The notes: generated by a model from the letters alone, not told the origin. A DNA stretch of 64,000 bases from Inquilinus limosus_F (GCF_051487185.1 NZ_JAHVDK010000032.1:38278-102277); one strand, 5' to 3'; shown: positions 34,444 through 43,639, counted from the first letter of the stretch. Program-made: numbers and translations.

Positions 34444-35806
34444 CCGCATGACATCGACCGTGCGGCAAGGCCTGTTCGCATCGCTCCGCCATGCTCTCGC
34501 CGCGCGCCGCAACGGCCTCCATGGCATCCCGGCGGAGTCCTACGCCGCGGCCTGGACCGAGCAGGCGGTGCTGGGCTGGCGCTACCTGCTGGCCAACGAG
34601 CCGGAGGCGATCCGCGCGATCCTGACGGCCGACGAGGACGCGACCGGCAAGGCGCTGTGGGTGCAGCGGACGATCGGCCCGGCCCTGGGCGACGGGCTGC
34701 TGTCGACCGAAGGCCAGGACTGGCGCCGCAGCCGCATCGTGGTCCAGCCGATGTTCCACCCCTCGCGCATCGCCGCACGGCACGAGGCGATCGTGCAGGC
34801 GGCCGAGGACCTCGGCGCGCGCTGGCGCGCGGCTGCCTGTGGCGGGGACGGGGTGCGCGACGCCGTCCCCGATCTCAGCCGGGCCACGCGGGAGATCCTG
34901 CTGGCGCTGTTCTTCGATCCGGATTTCTCCGACATCCTCGCCCGGCTGGGCGATCTGATCCCGATCCTGCAGGAGACGGCGGGGCGGGCCCGGTTCAAGA
35001 CGCTGCTGGGGCTGCCGCGCTGGTGGCCGGATCGGCTCGGCCCCGACTTCCAGCGCGCGCACCGGGCGCTGAGGGGTGCGCTGGACGACGCCCTCGCCCG
35101 CCGCCGCGCCGACCCGACCCCACATGACGACCTGCCCGGCCGGCTGCTCGCCGCCGGCGCCGAAGCCGGGCTCGACGACGCCCGCATCCGGGCGGAGATC
35201 ACGACGCTGTTCTTCGCCGGCTACGAGACCACGGCGAACGGCATGGCCTGGGCAGTGTGGGAATTGGCGCACCGCCCGGACCTCGCCGATGCGATCCGTG
35301 ATGAGCTCCTGACGGTGACCGGCGGCCCCCTGCCGGGGCCCGATCAGCTGTCCGCCCTCGGTCTGACCAACCGCGTGATCCACGAGGTTCTGCGCCTCTA
35401 TCCGCCGGGATGGATCGTCGGCCGCAGGACACTGCAGCCGCTGGAGGTTCCCGGCGACGGACGGCCTCGCCGGATCCGCCGCGGCACCACCATCAACATC
35501 GCCGCCTGGGTCACCCATCGCAGCCCGCGCCACTGGCCGGACCCGGATCGGTTCGATCCCGAACGATTTGCCGAGGCCGCCACCGCCCAGCGGCCGCGCG
35601 GCGTCTACTTCCCGTTCGGCCACGGGCCGCGCGCCTGCCCCGGACGGGGCCTCGCCCTGGCCGAGATGACGGTGCTCGTCGCCTTGATCACGCGGGACTT
35701 CAGGCTGCAGCCGGCCGGTCCCGCGCCGGAGCCCCTGGGCCGGGTCACCCTGCGTCCGGGGACGCCGGTGACGATCCATATCACACCGCGCGACCAGCGC
35801 CACTGA
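34436..35806 (+). CDS. cytochrome P450
   Basis: A 456-aa soluble bacterial P450. The I-helix oxygen-binding motif is AGYETT (261-266), the K-helix E-x-x-R is Glu317-Arg320 (EVLR), and the heme loop is FGHGPRACPG with Cys401 as thiolate ligand. A PERF-like motif is present (DRFDPERFAE). All core elements are intact, so it should be an active monooxygenase that needs external ferredoxin/reductase, which are not in the cluster. The fatty-acid or lipid-like substrates common in this group fit the ketosynthase two genes upstream. The start could be ATG 34436 (overlapping the previous gene) or ATG 34448. Confidence 0.92.
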   Translation: MADRMTSTVRQGLFASLRHALAARRNGLHGIPAESYAAAWTEQAVLGWRYLLANEPEAIRAILTADEDATGKALWVQRTIGPALGDGLLSTEGQDWRRSRIVVQPMFHPSRIAARHEAIVQAAEDLGARWRAAACGGDGVRDAVPDLSRATREILLALFFDPDFSDILARLGDLIPILQETAGRARFKTLLGLPRWWPDRLGPDFQRAHRALRGALDDALARRRADPTPHDDLPGRLLAAGAEAGLDDARIRAEITTLFFAGYETTANGMAWAVWELAHRPDLADAIRDELLTVTGGPLPGPDQLSALGLTNRVIHEVLRLYPPGWIVGRRTLQPLEVPGDGRPRRIRRGTTINIAAWVTHRSPRHWPDPDRFDPERFAEAATAQRPRGVYFPFGHGPRACPGRGLALAEMTVLVALITRDFRLQPAGPAPEPLGRVTLRPGTPVTIHITPRDQRH

Positions 35807-35952
35807 CGGCTTGCGCCCGAACCTCGCCGCACTGATGCCGAAGTGACGGCGCCCGCGGGCGCAGGAGAGGCGTGTCCGGGGCGGGGGTTGCGGGCTGCGG
35901 CCGATTTGCCCATATCCGGCGGCAGCCACGAAGAAGCACCCCGGACCCCGAG

Positions 35953-37821
35953 ATGGACCAGCAGAAGACCGACGAAACCCTGACCTTCCAGGCCGAAGTC
36001 AGCCGCCTTCTCGATATCGTCGCGCATTCCCTCTACAGCCAGAAGGAGGTGTTCCTCCGCGAGCTGATCTCGAATGCGTCGGACGCCTGCGACCGGCTGC
36101 GCTACGCCGCGATCACCGCACCCGAGCTCTCGGCCGGCGACGCCGACTACCGCATCACCCTTTCGGTCGACTGCGAGGCGCGCACCCTGACCGTCGCCGA
36201 CAACGGCATCGGCATGGGGCGGGAGGAGCTGGTCGGCAATCTCGGCACCATCGCCCGCTCCGGCACCCGCGCCTTCATCGAGACGCTGTCGGGCGACGCC
36301 AAGAAGGATGTCGGGCTGATCGGCCAGTTCGGCGTCGGCTTCTACTCCGCCTTCATGGTCGCGCGCGAGGTCGAGGTGTTCTCGCGCAAGGCCGGCGAGG
36401 AGCAGGGCTGGCGCTGGGTCTCCGACGGCAAGGGCAGCTTCACCGTCGGCCAGGCCGAGGACGTCGCCCGCGGCACCCGCATCGTGCTGCACCTGGCGGA
36501 GGGCGAAGACGAGTTCCTGTCGCCGCTGCGCCTGCGCCAGATCGTCAAGGCGCATTCCGACCACATCGCCATCCCGATCGTGCTGGCGGGCGAGGACGGC
36601 AAGACCGAGACGCTGAACCGCGCCTCGGCGCTGTGGACCCGGCCCAAGGCTGAGATCACGGCGGATGAGTACAAGGAGTTCTATCACCACGTCGCCCACG
36701 CCTTCGACGAGCCGTGGCTGACCGCGCATTGGAAGGCGGAAGGGGCGATCGAGTACACCTCGCTGCTGTTCGTGCCGTCGAGCCAGCCCTTCGACCTGTG
36801 GGAGCCGGAGCGCAAGCACCGGGTCAAGCTCTATGTCCGCCGGGTGTTCGTGACCGAGGCGGCGGAGGGGCTGATCCCGCCCTATCTGCGCTTCCTGCGC
36901 GGCGTGATCGACAGCGAGGACCTGCCGCTCAATGTCAGCCGCGAGATGCTGCAGTCGAACCCGATGGTCGGCAAGATCCGGCAGGGCGTGACCAAGAAGG
37001 TGCTGGCCGAGCTCGGCCGCAAGGCCAAGGACGACGCGGAAGCCTACGGCAAGTTCTGGACCGCCTTCGGCGCGGTGCTGAAGGAGGGGGTGTACGAGGA
37101 CCGCGAGCAGCGCGATGCCCTGCTGCCGCTGCTGCGCTTCCGCTCCACCAAGGGCGACGCCCTGGTCAGCCTCGAGGAGTATGTCGGCCGGATGCGGCCG
37201 GGCCAGGACGCGATCTGGTACATCACCGGCGACGACGCGGCGGCGCTGGCCCGTTCGCCCCAGCTCGAGGGCTTCCGCGCCCGCGATGTCGAGGTGCTGC
37301 TGCTGACCGATCCGGTCGACGAATTCGCGGTGCCGTCGCTCGGCGAGTTCCAGGGCAAGCCGTTCAAGTCGGTCACCCGCGGCGGTGCCGACCTGTCGAA
37401 GATCGAGGCCCCGGCCGAGGCGCCGAAGCCGGAGGAGAAGGCCGAGGGGCTGGACGAGCTGGTGGCGGCGCTGAAGCTGGCGCTGGCCGACCAGGTCAAG
37501 GATGTCCGCGCCTCGCAGCGGCTGACCGACAGCGCCGTCTGCCTGGTCGCCGACGAGGGCGACACCGACCTGCATCTGGAGCGGCTCCTGAAGCAGCACC
37601 GGCGGGTCGATGCCGGCTCGAAGCGGATCCTGGAGATCAACCCCGGCCATCCGCTGATCCGCCGGCTGGCGGAGCGCGCCGCGGCCAAGGATGCGGGGCT
37701 GGAGGACTGCGCCTTCTTGCTGCTGGACCAGGCAAGGATCGTCGAGGGCGAGCCGCTGCCCGACCCGGCCGCCTTCTCGCGCCGCCTGTCCGAGGCGCTG
37801 GTCCGCGGCCTCGCCGCCTGA
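35953..37821 (+). CDS. htpG: chaperone HtpG (Hsp90 family)
   Basis: A 622-aa ATP-dependent chaperone. The GHKL ATPase domain shows LRELISNASDACDRLR (Asn ligand), DNGIGM and GQFGVGFYSAFMV. The middle domain has the catalytic Arg region DLPLNVSREMLQ, and the C-terminal dimerisation domain is complete. The ATG at 35953 opens MDQQKTDETLTFQAEVSRLL, the normal start; the longer frame adds an unrelated tail. It ends exactly where the convergent cyclase gene ends. Heat or stress control (RpoH) is likely, but no promoter was assigned. Confidence 0.96.
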   Translation: MDQQKTDETLTFQAEVSRLLDIVAHSLYSQKEVFLRELISNASDACDRLRYAAITAPELSAGDADYRITLSVDCEARTLTVADNGIGMGREELVGNLGTIARSGTRAFIETLSGDAKKDVGLIGQFGVGFYSAFMVAREVEVFSRKAGEEQGWRWVSDGKGSFTVGQAEDVARGTRIVLHLAEGEDEFLSPLRLRQIVKAHSDHIAIPIVLAGEDGKTETLNRASALWTRPKAEITADEYKEFYHHVAHAFDEPWLTAHWKAEGAIEYTSLLFVPSSQPFDLWEPERKHRVKLYVRRVFVTEAAEGLIPPYLRFLRGVIDSEDLPLNVSREMLQSNPMVGKIRQGVTKKVLAELGRKAKDDAEAYGKFWTAFGAVLKEGVYEDREQRDALLPLLRFRSTKGDALVSLEEYVGRMRPGQDAIWYITGDDAAALARSPQLEGFRARDVEVLLLTDPVDEFAVPSLGEFQGKPFKSVTRGGADLSKIEAPAEAPKPEEKAEGLDELVAALKLALADQVKDVRASQRLTDSAVCLVADEGDTDLHLERLLKQHRRVDAGSKRILEINPGHPLIRRLAERAAAKDAGLEDCAFLLLDQARIVEGEPLPDPAAFSRRLSEALVRGLAA

Positions 37822-38970
37822 TCAGGCCTGGATCGCGAAGATCGGCTGCGGCGCCGCCAGGCCGCGGATCGGGTGCGCCCCGAGCGGCTCGGCGGCCCCG
37901 CCCCAGGCCTCCCGGAACGGCTGGGAGCACACCGTCGGCCGGTCGAGCTGCTTGGCCAGGCCTTCGAGCCGGCTGGTCAGGTTGACCGCCGGGCCGAGCA
38001 CGGTGAAGTCCAGCCGGTCGGGGCTGCCGATGTTGCCGTACAGCACCGGGCCGAGATGCAGCGCCGCGGCGAAGGGCAGGGGCTCAGGCCCGGCAGCCAG
38101 CCCTCGGCGGATCGCCCGCACCGCGCCCACCGCCGCCTCGCAGGCGGCCGGCGCGCCGCCGGCCTGCTCGACCGGAAAGATCGCCAGCACGCCGTCGCCG
38201 AGGAATTTCAGCACGTCGCCGCCGCGGTCGACGATCGCCTGGGCGACGGTCTCGAAATAGCGGTCCAGCACCGCCAGCACGGCGGCCGAAGTCAGGCGCT
38301 CGGACAGGGCGGTGAAGCCGCGCATGTCGACGAACAGGATCGCCGCATCGACGGCGACGACGTCGCCGCGGCGGATCGCCCCTTCCGCCACCCGGTCGGC
38401 CGGGCCGACGCCGAGATAGGTGCGCAGCAGGCTGGCGGCGGAACGGCGCATGGCGTTCGGCTCCATCGCCGCCGCCAACGGGTGGCGCAGCTCTTCGATC
38501 AGCGCTACCTCGTTCGCGGTGAAGCCGTCGGGCCGATCGGTGACGAAGCTGGCCACCTGCACCGTCCCGTTGCCGTAGACGATCGGCACGGCGACATAGT
38601 CGGTGCCGCCGCCGGCGGCGATCTCATGGAACACGTGATGGTCGTCCGGGCCCAGCCCCGCCAGGCGGCGACGCAGCGGCTGACGGCTGCGGATCACCGC
38701 CTCGAACGGGCTGCCGACGAAGGTGCTGGTCGCCAGCACCTTGCGGTCGATGGTGTATTCCTCGCCGCCCCCGGCCGCGGTCCACACCACGCCCCAGGCG
38801 CTCAGCAGCGGATGGGCGATGCTCTGGCCGATCCGCACGCGCTGCAGCGGCAGGCCGGCGGCGATCAGGCGGCGGCAGAACGCATCGACCAGCGCGACCG
38901 GGTCGATCAGCAGCCGGCCCTCGGCGACGAGCCAATCCGCGACCTCCCTGCCGCCCTCCGCTACCGTCAT
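37822..38970 (-). CDS. class III adenylate/guanylate cyclase
   Basis: 382 aa. An N-terminal sensor-like domain of about 170 residues of GAF-like character precedes a class III cyclase catalytic domain. The latter has the metal-binding motif ILFVDMRGFTALSERL, then GGDVLKFLGDGVLAIFP and the transition-state segment TVLGPAVNLTSRLEGL. It should make cAMP (or cGMP) in the cytoplasm. The ATG at 38970 is preferred (GAGG upstream); 38997 is an alternative. It converges on htpG with no gap. The signal sensed is unknown. Confidence 0.9.
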   Translation of the reverse strand: MTVAEGGREVADWLVAEGRLLIDPVALVDAFCRRLIAAGLPLQRVRIGQSIAHPLLSAWGVVWTAAGGGEEYTIDRKVLATSTFVGSPFEAVIRSRQPLRRRLAGLGPDDHHVFHEIAAGGGTDYVAVPIVYGNGTVQVASFVTDRPDGFTANEVALIEELRHPLAAAMEPNAMRRSAASLLRTYLGVGPADRVAEGAIRRGDVVAVDAAILFVDMRGFTALSERLTSAAVLAVLDRYFETVAQAIVDRGGDVLKFLGDGVLAIFPVEQAGGAPAACEAAVGAVRAIRRGLAAGPEPLPFAAALHLGPVLYGNIGSPDRLDFTVLGPAVNLTSRLEGLAKQLDRPTVCSQPFREAWGGAAEPLGAHPIRGLAAPQPIFAIQA

Positions 38971-39031
38971 CGCATCCTCGTCGGGCCCGGCGCCCATCCC
39001 CGGCGCCGGGCCTGGTCAGGGGGCCGGCGGA

Positions 39032-39649
39032 TCAGCCGCCGGCGCGCTGGCGCATCGCCCGCAACAGCCCGTCGATGCTGCCGCCGTTCTGGGCGATCAC
39101 CGAGGCGAACTCGTCGCGCTGGGTCACGCTCATGCTGACCCGGGCGACGATGACGTCGACCACCTTGTAGCCGCCGCCCGCCTGGCGCACCCGCCAGTCG
39201 ACCTGGATCGGCGGCCCGTCCTTCTGGCGGATCTCGGTCGCGACCAGCGTGTCGTTGCCGCTGCCCACCGCCCGGGTGCCTTTCACCACCAGGGTCTCGC
39301 CCTGGTAGTTCTGGAACCGGCGCGAATATGTCTCGACGATCATCCGCTCGAACAGGTCCATATATTCCTGCCGCTGTTCCGGCGTGGCGCTGTTCCAGTA
39401 GCGGCCCAGCACGAAGCGGCCGATCGTCGGCAGGTCGAAGCCCTGGTTCAGGATCTGAGTGAACTCGGCCTTGCCCTGTGCCGTCGAGGCGCCGCCGGCC
39501 TGGAGGATGCCGATCGCGCGCTTGGCCATGCCGTCGATGAAGGCCGCGGCCCCGTCGGCCTGGGCCGCGGCCGGTCGTGGCAGCCCCGCCAGCAGCAGCG
39601 AGGCGGTCGCCATGGCACCCGCGGTCAGCACCGTCCGTCTGTCGATCAT
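39032..39649 (-). CDS. MlaC/Ttg2D family phospholipid-binding periplasmic protein
   Basis: 205 aa with a Tat-like signal (MIDRRTVLTAGAMATASLLLAGLPRPAAAQ). The mature part carries the MlaC family pattern: DLPTIGRFVLGRYWNSATPEQRQEYMDLFERM-like helices, a YSRRFQNYQGETLVV strand and the C-terminal YKVVDVIVARVSM...QRDEFAS region. In the Mla system such proteins carry phospholipids between outer and inner membrane; some orphans serve hopanoid transport. No mlaD/E/F genes are adjacent. The ATG at 39649 opens the signal. Confidence 0.9.
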   Translation of the reverse strand: MIDRRTVLTAGAMATASLLLAGLPRPAAAQADGAAAFIDGMAKRAIGILQAGGASTAQGKAEFTQILNQGFDLPTIGRFVLGRYWNSATPEQRQEYMDLFERMIVETYSRRFQNYQGETLVVKGTRAVGSGNDTLVATEIRQKDGPPIQVDWRVRQAGGGYKVVDVIVARVSMSVTQRDEFASVIAQNGGSIDGLLRAMRQRAGG

Positions 39650-39791
39650 GTCTGGACCTTGTCTTGTTCTGGATACCGGATCCGCCATCCTCCCCGCCCT
39701 GGGCCGGGGCCCCCAAAAGGAGGCGGAGGCGGGATTATAGACGAAACGCAGCGGCGGTCATGCGGCAAGCTGTACCGGATCGGACGACCTC

Positions 39792-40232
39792 TCAGTCGCG
39801 CCGGCGGTTACCCCGTAGCAAGGGCAGGGCACCGACCGCGATGCCGAGTACCAGCGCCGCCAGAGCCGCCTTCGGCGCGGCCTTGGCGGCCGACAGCCCG
39901 AGGCCGGCGGCGATGCCCTCCAGCCCGGCTTCGGCCGCCGCTGTGGGGGCAGGCCGGCGCCGCGACCGGCGGCCGGTCAGGATGGCGATCAGGGCGATGA
40001 CGGCGGCGATGCCCAGCGCGATCAGCCCGATCACCAGGGCGGCGCCGGCAGGGCCGAGCCTGGGCAGCAGCAGGTAGAAGCCGGACCAGGCCAGCAGCAC
40101 CAGGGCGATCACTGCCAGGACGATGGCAATCAGCAGCAGCGCCGCGGCGATGCAGGCCCGGCGCAGCGCCTGGCCGAGGCGGAGGCGCTGGCGGGCCGCG
40201 AGGGCGCCCAGGAGGGCCGCGCCGAGATCCAT
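39792..40232 (-). CDS. membrane protein of the phage-holin-like family (PF07332 type)
   Basis: 146 aa. Basic N-terminus, two closely spaced hydrophobic helices (about 35-55 and 65-90), and a third near the C-terminus, ending RGNRRRD. Despite the family name it is not a phage gene: such proteins accompany DUF883/YqjD genes in bacterial chromosomes (compare yqjE next to yqjD). The ATG at 40232 is 8 bp after the stop of the YqjD-like gene, giving a two-gene unit. Likely inner-membrane, stress- or ribosome-linked by association only. Confidence 0.75.
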   Translation of the reverse strand: MDLGAALLGALAARQRLRLGQALRRACIAAALLLIAIVLAVIALVLLAWSGFYLLLPRLGPAGAALVIGLIALGIAAVIALIAILTGRRSRRRPAPTAAAEAGLEGIAAGLGLSAAKAAPKAALAALVLGIAVGALPLLRGNRRRD

Positions 40233-40239
40233 GCCGGCC

Positions 40240-40551
40240 TCAGCGGTCCAGCAGCTTGCCGATGACGAGGCCGACGCCGAAGGCGACGAGGACGCTGGTG
40301 ATGGGGTTCTGCTCGATCCGCTGCTCCAGCGCGGCGATGCCCTCCTCGCCCTGGGTCCGCGCGCTGTCGGCAAGGCGCTGCGCCCGCTCCCTCGCAGCAT
40401 GGGCGGCCTGGTTCAGCCGGGCGCCGCCGGCCTTGACCTCTGAGGCCGCGGTGTCGCCCAGCGTGCGGGTCAGCGCGGCGATATCGTCGCGGATCTTGCC
40501 GAGATCGGCGCGCAGCGTATCGATTTCCTGATCCAGGTTCCGCGTGGCCAT
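40240..40551 (-). CDS. YqjD/ElaB family (DUF883) membrane-anchored protein
   Basis: 103 aa. A long coiled-coil-like amphipathic helix (LDQEIDTLRADLGKIRDDIA, then AARERAQRLADSARTQ) is followed by a C-terminal tail anchor (PITSVLVAFGVGLVIGKLLDR). In E. coli YqjD tethers ribosomes to the membrane in stationary phase. It precedes the holin-like gene by 8 bp in a conserved pair. The ATG at 40551 is used, the upstream frame being out of character. Confidence 0.88.
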   Translation of the reverse strand: MATRNLDQEIDTLRADLGKIRDDIAALTRTLGDTAASEVKAGGARLNQAAHAARERAQRLADSARTQGEEGIAALEQRIEQNPITSVLVAFGVGLVIGKLLDR

Positions 40552-40609
40552 GTCTATTCCTCGCCTAGATTGGTCGAATCGCGCGGATGGGCGCGCCACA
40601 AAGCAGAAC

Positions 40610-40633
40610 GGGGACAGAGATGACTCTGTCCCC
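40610..40633. repeat. perfect 10-bp palindrome upstream of yqjD-like gene
   Basis: GGGGACAGAG (40610-40619) pairs with CTCTGTCCCC (40624-40633) around an ATGA loop. No T-run follows on either strand, so it is more likely an operator, a repeat element or an mRNA leader hairpin than a terminator. Its minus-strand position is about 60 bp before the yqjD-like start. Confidence 0.5.
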
Positions 40634-40747
40634 GAGCGATATAGCATCAAACGAGACGACGGGAACTCCGGCGCCTCATTTGTCCCGTCAAGGCCGGTAC
40701 CGGCGAATGGGCCTGGTACCGGCCTGACGGCTCCGGCCGTCCGGAAA

Positions 40748-40981
40748 TCAGCAGCGGCCGCCGAGGTTAATGTCACGGCAGCTCGTCGCCGCGCCGCCGA
40801 CCGCGCCCACGGCGCCACCGATCAGCGCGCCCGTGGCGGCGTTGCCGCCGGTGATGGCCGAGATGCCGGCGCCGGCGCCGGCGCCGAGCAGACCGCCCGA
40901 CAGGGCCCGGCCGCCCGTGTCGCGACCGCACGCCGCGAGCGCCAAAGTGGCCGCGAGCACGATCATGGTGGGTTTCAACAT
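40748..40981 (-). CDS. small glycine-zipper lipoprotein
   Basis: 77 aa. A lipoprotein signal (MLKPTMIVLAATLALAAC, lipobox LAAC) is followed by a Gly/Ala-rich segment with repeated G-x-x-x-G spacing (LSGGLLGAGAGAGISAITGG...ALIGGAVGAVGG) and a C-terminal cysteine pair. Resembles OmpA-less SlyB/YmgG-like glycine-zipper lipoproteins of the outer membrane. ATG 40981 is chosen because GGAG lies 9 bases before it; ATG 40996 would add five residues. Confidence 0.75.
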   Translation of the reverse strand: MLKPTMIVLAATLALAACGRDTGGRALSGGLLGAGAGAGISAITGGNAATGALIGGAVGAVGGAATSCRDINLGGRC

Positions 40982-41288
40982 CGTCTTCGTCTCCATGCTC
41001 AAGCACCGGTTGCAGCCGGGCACTTCACAGTTGAAAAAACGGGCCGTCCGAGAGTTTGTTCCCAGATCCGGCGGTGACCGTTTTGCGGCCCAGTGATGGC
41101 TTTTCCAAGGCCCCTGTCGTAGAACGCGCCGGCGGCCTCGCTTCGCCGAGGCGGCAAGGGCGGCCGCAGTGGAGTTGCGGGTTGGAATCGCGCGGGGGCC
41201 GCGTCAGGATGAGGCCGATGACGTCGGGGCAGGAGATGAGGTCGAAGAGTCCAGCCGCCGCCGCGCCCCGCCGCCGGTTGCCGTCGCG
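40982..41288. other. intergenic region, no gene supported
   Basis: About 307 bases between divergent genes. It holds a small hairpin (41135-41140 with 41147-41152) and a run of six A residues near 41035. Upstream in-frame sequence to the histidine kinase exists, but the signal-anchor Met at 41289 is the better start. Nothing else could be assigned. Confidence 0.4.
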
Positions 41289-42968
41289 ATGAACCTGCTC
41301 TCGCGCCTGTTCCTGCTGGTCGCCCTGGCCGTTGCGCCGGGCATCGCGCTGCAGGGCTACAACGAATACGCGCTGCGGATCGCCCGCACCAACGAGATCC
41401 AGGACGACGCGATCCGCCTGGCCAATGTCGCTGCCGGAGCGCAGTTCCGCATCGTCGACGGGGTCCGCCAGCTGCTCGCCGCCATGGCCCGGGTGCCGGC
41501 GATCCGCCAGGGCCAAGGCGGCCGCTGCACCGAGGTGGTGGACGATCTGCGGTCGGAAGTGAAGAGCCTGAAGGCCATCGCCGTGGTCGATGCCGACGGC
41601 AACCTGCTGTGCGGTGCCAATCTTACCGCTGCGATCTCGACCTCGGTCGGCCATCAGGGTTTCTTCCAGCGGGCGCGGGAGATCCGCGGCTTCGCCGTCG
41701 GCGGCTTCGCCACCACCGACGCGGTCGGCGAGAAGGTGCTGCACGTCGCCTATCCGATCTTCGACGGCGACACCTTCCAGGGCGCGGTGGTCGCGGCGCT
41801 CAGCGTTGACGAAATGGCCAAGGCCATCACGATCGACATCGAATCGCGCAATGCGGTGATCATGATCACCGACCGCGCCGGGGTGGTGATGACGCGCCTG
41901 CCCGGGCCGGACGCGCCCTGGGTCGGCAAGCAGCTGCCGAACAAGTTCCTCGACCTCCTGGCCTCGCCGCAGGCCGGCTCGATCGCCAGCGGCGCGATCG
42001 ACGACACCATGCGGATCTACGGCTATGTGCCGATGCGGTCGGAGGAGCTGGACCTGTTCGTCCTGGTCGGCATCGACCGGGCGGCGGCCTTCGCCACCAT
42101 CGACGCCGCCACCCAGCGCGGCATCGCGCTGATCGTCGCCGGCCTCCTGGTCTCGCTCGCCGCCGCCGGCATCGGCGGCCGGCTGTTCCTGCTGCGGCCG
42201 ATCGACCGGCTGGTGGCGGCCACCCGCGACTGGCAGCGCGGCCGCCTCGACGCGCGCGTCCGGCTGCGCCACGGCAGCGACGAATTCGGCCGCCTCGCCA
42301 CCGCCTTCGACGCCATGGCCGACCGGATCGAGGAGAACCTAAAGCAGAAGGACCTGCTGCTGCGCGAGATCAACCACCGGGTGATGAACAGCTTTCAGCT
42401 CCTGTCCAGCCTGTTCGGGCTGCAGGCGCGCCGGGCGCAGAGCCCGGAGGCGAAGCACGCTCTGGCCGAGGCGAACGACCGGATCCAGGCCCTGGCTATC
42501 GTCCACCGCCGGCTCTACGCCAATGTCGACGTCGACCGGGTCGAGGTGAAGGACTACCTGACCGGGCTGTGCGACGACCTGTCTCGGGCGCTCCTGTCCG
42601 AGAATGGCGGCAAGTCGATCGTGGTCGAGGCGGCGCCGGGCGAGCTGCCGCCGTCGCGGATCGTGCCGCTCGGGCTGATCGTTAACGAGCTGGTCACCAA
42701 TGCGGTGAAATACGCCTTCCCGGGCCGCCGGGAGGGGCGGGTGGAGATCCGCTTTCAGCCGCGGGACGGCGGCTGGCGTCTCGAGGTGGCGGATGACGGC
42801 GTCGGCCTGCCGGAAGGCAAGCTGCCGGCGAATGGCAGCGGCCTCGGCATGATGGTGCTGCAGGCCCAGGTGCGCCAGCTCGACGCCGCGATCGACATCG
42901 ACAGCGGGGCCGCCGGCACCCGCTTCACCATCGACATCCCGGCCCAGCGTGATCCGGAGGGGGCATGA
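41289..42968 (+). CDS. HisKA_2/HWE-type sensor histidine kinase with periplasmic Cache-like domain
   Basis: 559 aa. An N-terminal membrane helix (LFLLVALAVAPGIAL), a periplasmic Cache-like sensor of about 240 residues (two cysteines, CTEVVDDL and LLCGANL) and a second helix near residue 285 (GIALIVAGLLVSLAAAGIGG) lead into HAMP. The H-box LLLREINHRVMNSFQLLSSL is of the HisKA_2 type, and the ATPase domain shows LIVNELVTNAVKYAF and ADDGVGLP. Kinases of this type often phosphorylate single-domain regulators such as PhyR of the general stress pathway. No response regulator is adjacent. The stop overlaps the TPR gene start. Confidence 0.88.
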   Translation: MNLLSRLFLLVALAVAPGIALQGYNEYALRIARTNEIQDDAIRLANVAAGAQFRIVDGVRQLLAAMARVPAIRQGQGGRCTEVVDDLRSEVKSLKAIAVVDADGNLLCGANLTAAISTSVGHQGFFQRAREIRGFAVGGFATTDAVGEKVLHVAYPIFDGDTFQGAVVAALSVDEMAKAITIDIESRNAVIMITDRAGVVMTRLPGPDAPWVGKQLPNKFLDLLASPQAGSIASGAIDDTMRIYGYVPMRSEELDLFVLVGIDRAAAFATIDAATQRGIALIVAGLLVSLAAAGIGGRLFLLRPIDRLVAATRDWQRGRLDARVRLRHGSDEFGRLATAFDAMADRIEENLKQKDLLLREINHRVMNSFQLLSSLFGLQARRAQSPEAKHALAEANDRIQALAIVHRRLYANVDVDRVEVKDYLTGLCDDLSRALLSENGGKSIVVEAAPGELPPSRIVPLGLIVNELVTNAVKYAFPGRREGRVEIRFQPRDGGWRLEVADDGVGLPEGKLPANGSGLGMMVLQAQVRQLDAAIDIDSGAAGTRFTIDIPAQRDPEGA

Positions 42969-43474
42969 CCAGCGAAACGGAATGGGACCGGCGGATGGCG
43001 GAGCTCTGGGCCGCCTTCGATTCCCTCGATCCGGCCAACTTCCTCGCGCAGGTCGAGGCCCTGGCGGCGGAACGGCCGCCGGACGACGCGGCCGCGCTGT
43101 TCGAACGCGCCTCGGCCCATGATTCGACCGGCCATGAGGCGCAGGCGGCCGGGCTGTACCGCCTGGCCCTGGCCGCGGGCCTCACCGGCCTGCGGCGCCG
43201 CCGCGCCGTGATCCAGCTCGCCAGCACGCTGCGCAACCTGGGGCAGGCGGAGGAGAGCGTGGCACTGCTGACCGCCGAGCGGGACGCCGGCTCCGACGAG
43301 CTCGACGACGCGGTCGCCGCTTTCCTGGCCCTGGCGCTGGCCGACACCGGGCGGGAGCGGGAGGCGGCGGCGCTCGCGCTCGCTTCCCTGGCCCGCCACC
43401 TGCCGCGCTACAACCGCTCGCTGGCGAACTACGCCCGGGCCCTGGCCGAGCGGCCGGGCGGCGAAGTTCATTGA
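42965..43474 (+). CDS. tetratricopeptide-repeat protein
   Basis: 169 aa, all helical. Repeats of the TPR type are visible (AALFERASAHDSTGHEAQAAGLY, then QLASTLRNLGQAEESVALLT and AVAAFLALALADTGREREAA). Likely a cytoplasmic protein-protein adaptor. The ATGA overlap with the kinase gene links their translation and suggests a joint role, but the partner is unknown. The normal TPR consensus glycine/alanine positions are kept in three units. Confidence 0.82.
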   Translation: MTSETEWDRRMAELWAAFDSLDPANFLAQVEALAAERPPDDAAALFERASAHDSTGHEAQAAGLYRLALAAGLTGLRRRRAVIQLASTLRNLGQAEESVALLTAERDAGSDELDDAVAAFLALALADTGREREAAALALASLARHLPRYNRSLANYARALAERPGGEVH

Positions 43475-43639
43475 CGGCGCCGTCGCCGTCCCCGATCCTA
43501 CCGGCATGAACGCTGTCCTCAACATATCGCTGCACATGCGACGTCGGCATCGACCGGCGGCGGGCATGCTGCGCGTTGGGGAAGGGGTGTCTCAGAGGGC
43601 CTAGGCCCGGGATCGTCCAGCCCCCTCGCGTTCACCTTG

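Noticed and set aside
39792..40232. Prophage remnant suggested by the holin-like protein
   Set aside because: The gene pairs with a DUF883/YqjD gene, a chromosomal arrangement, and no other phage gene is near.
40610..40633. Intrinsic terminator
   Set aside because: The stem is perfect, but neither strand has a T-run after it, and no gene end is close enough on the plus strand.
41025..41290. Possible tRNA-like segment around GGGTTGGAATCGCGC before the histidine kinase
   Set aside because: It lacks a T-loop with GGTTCGAATCC, and no acceptor stem can be formed with nearby bases.
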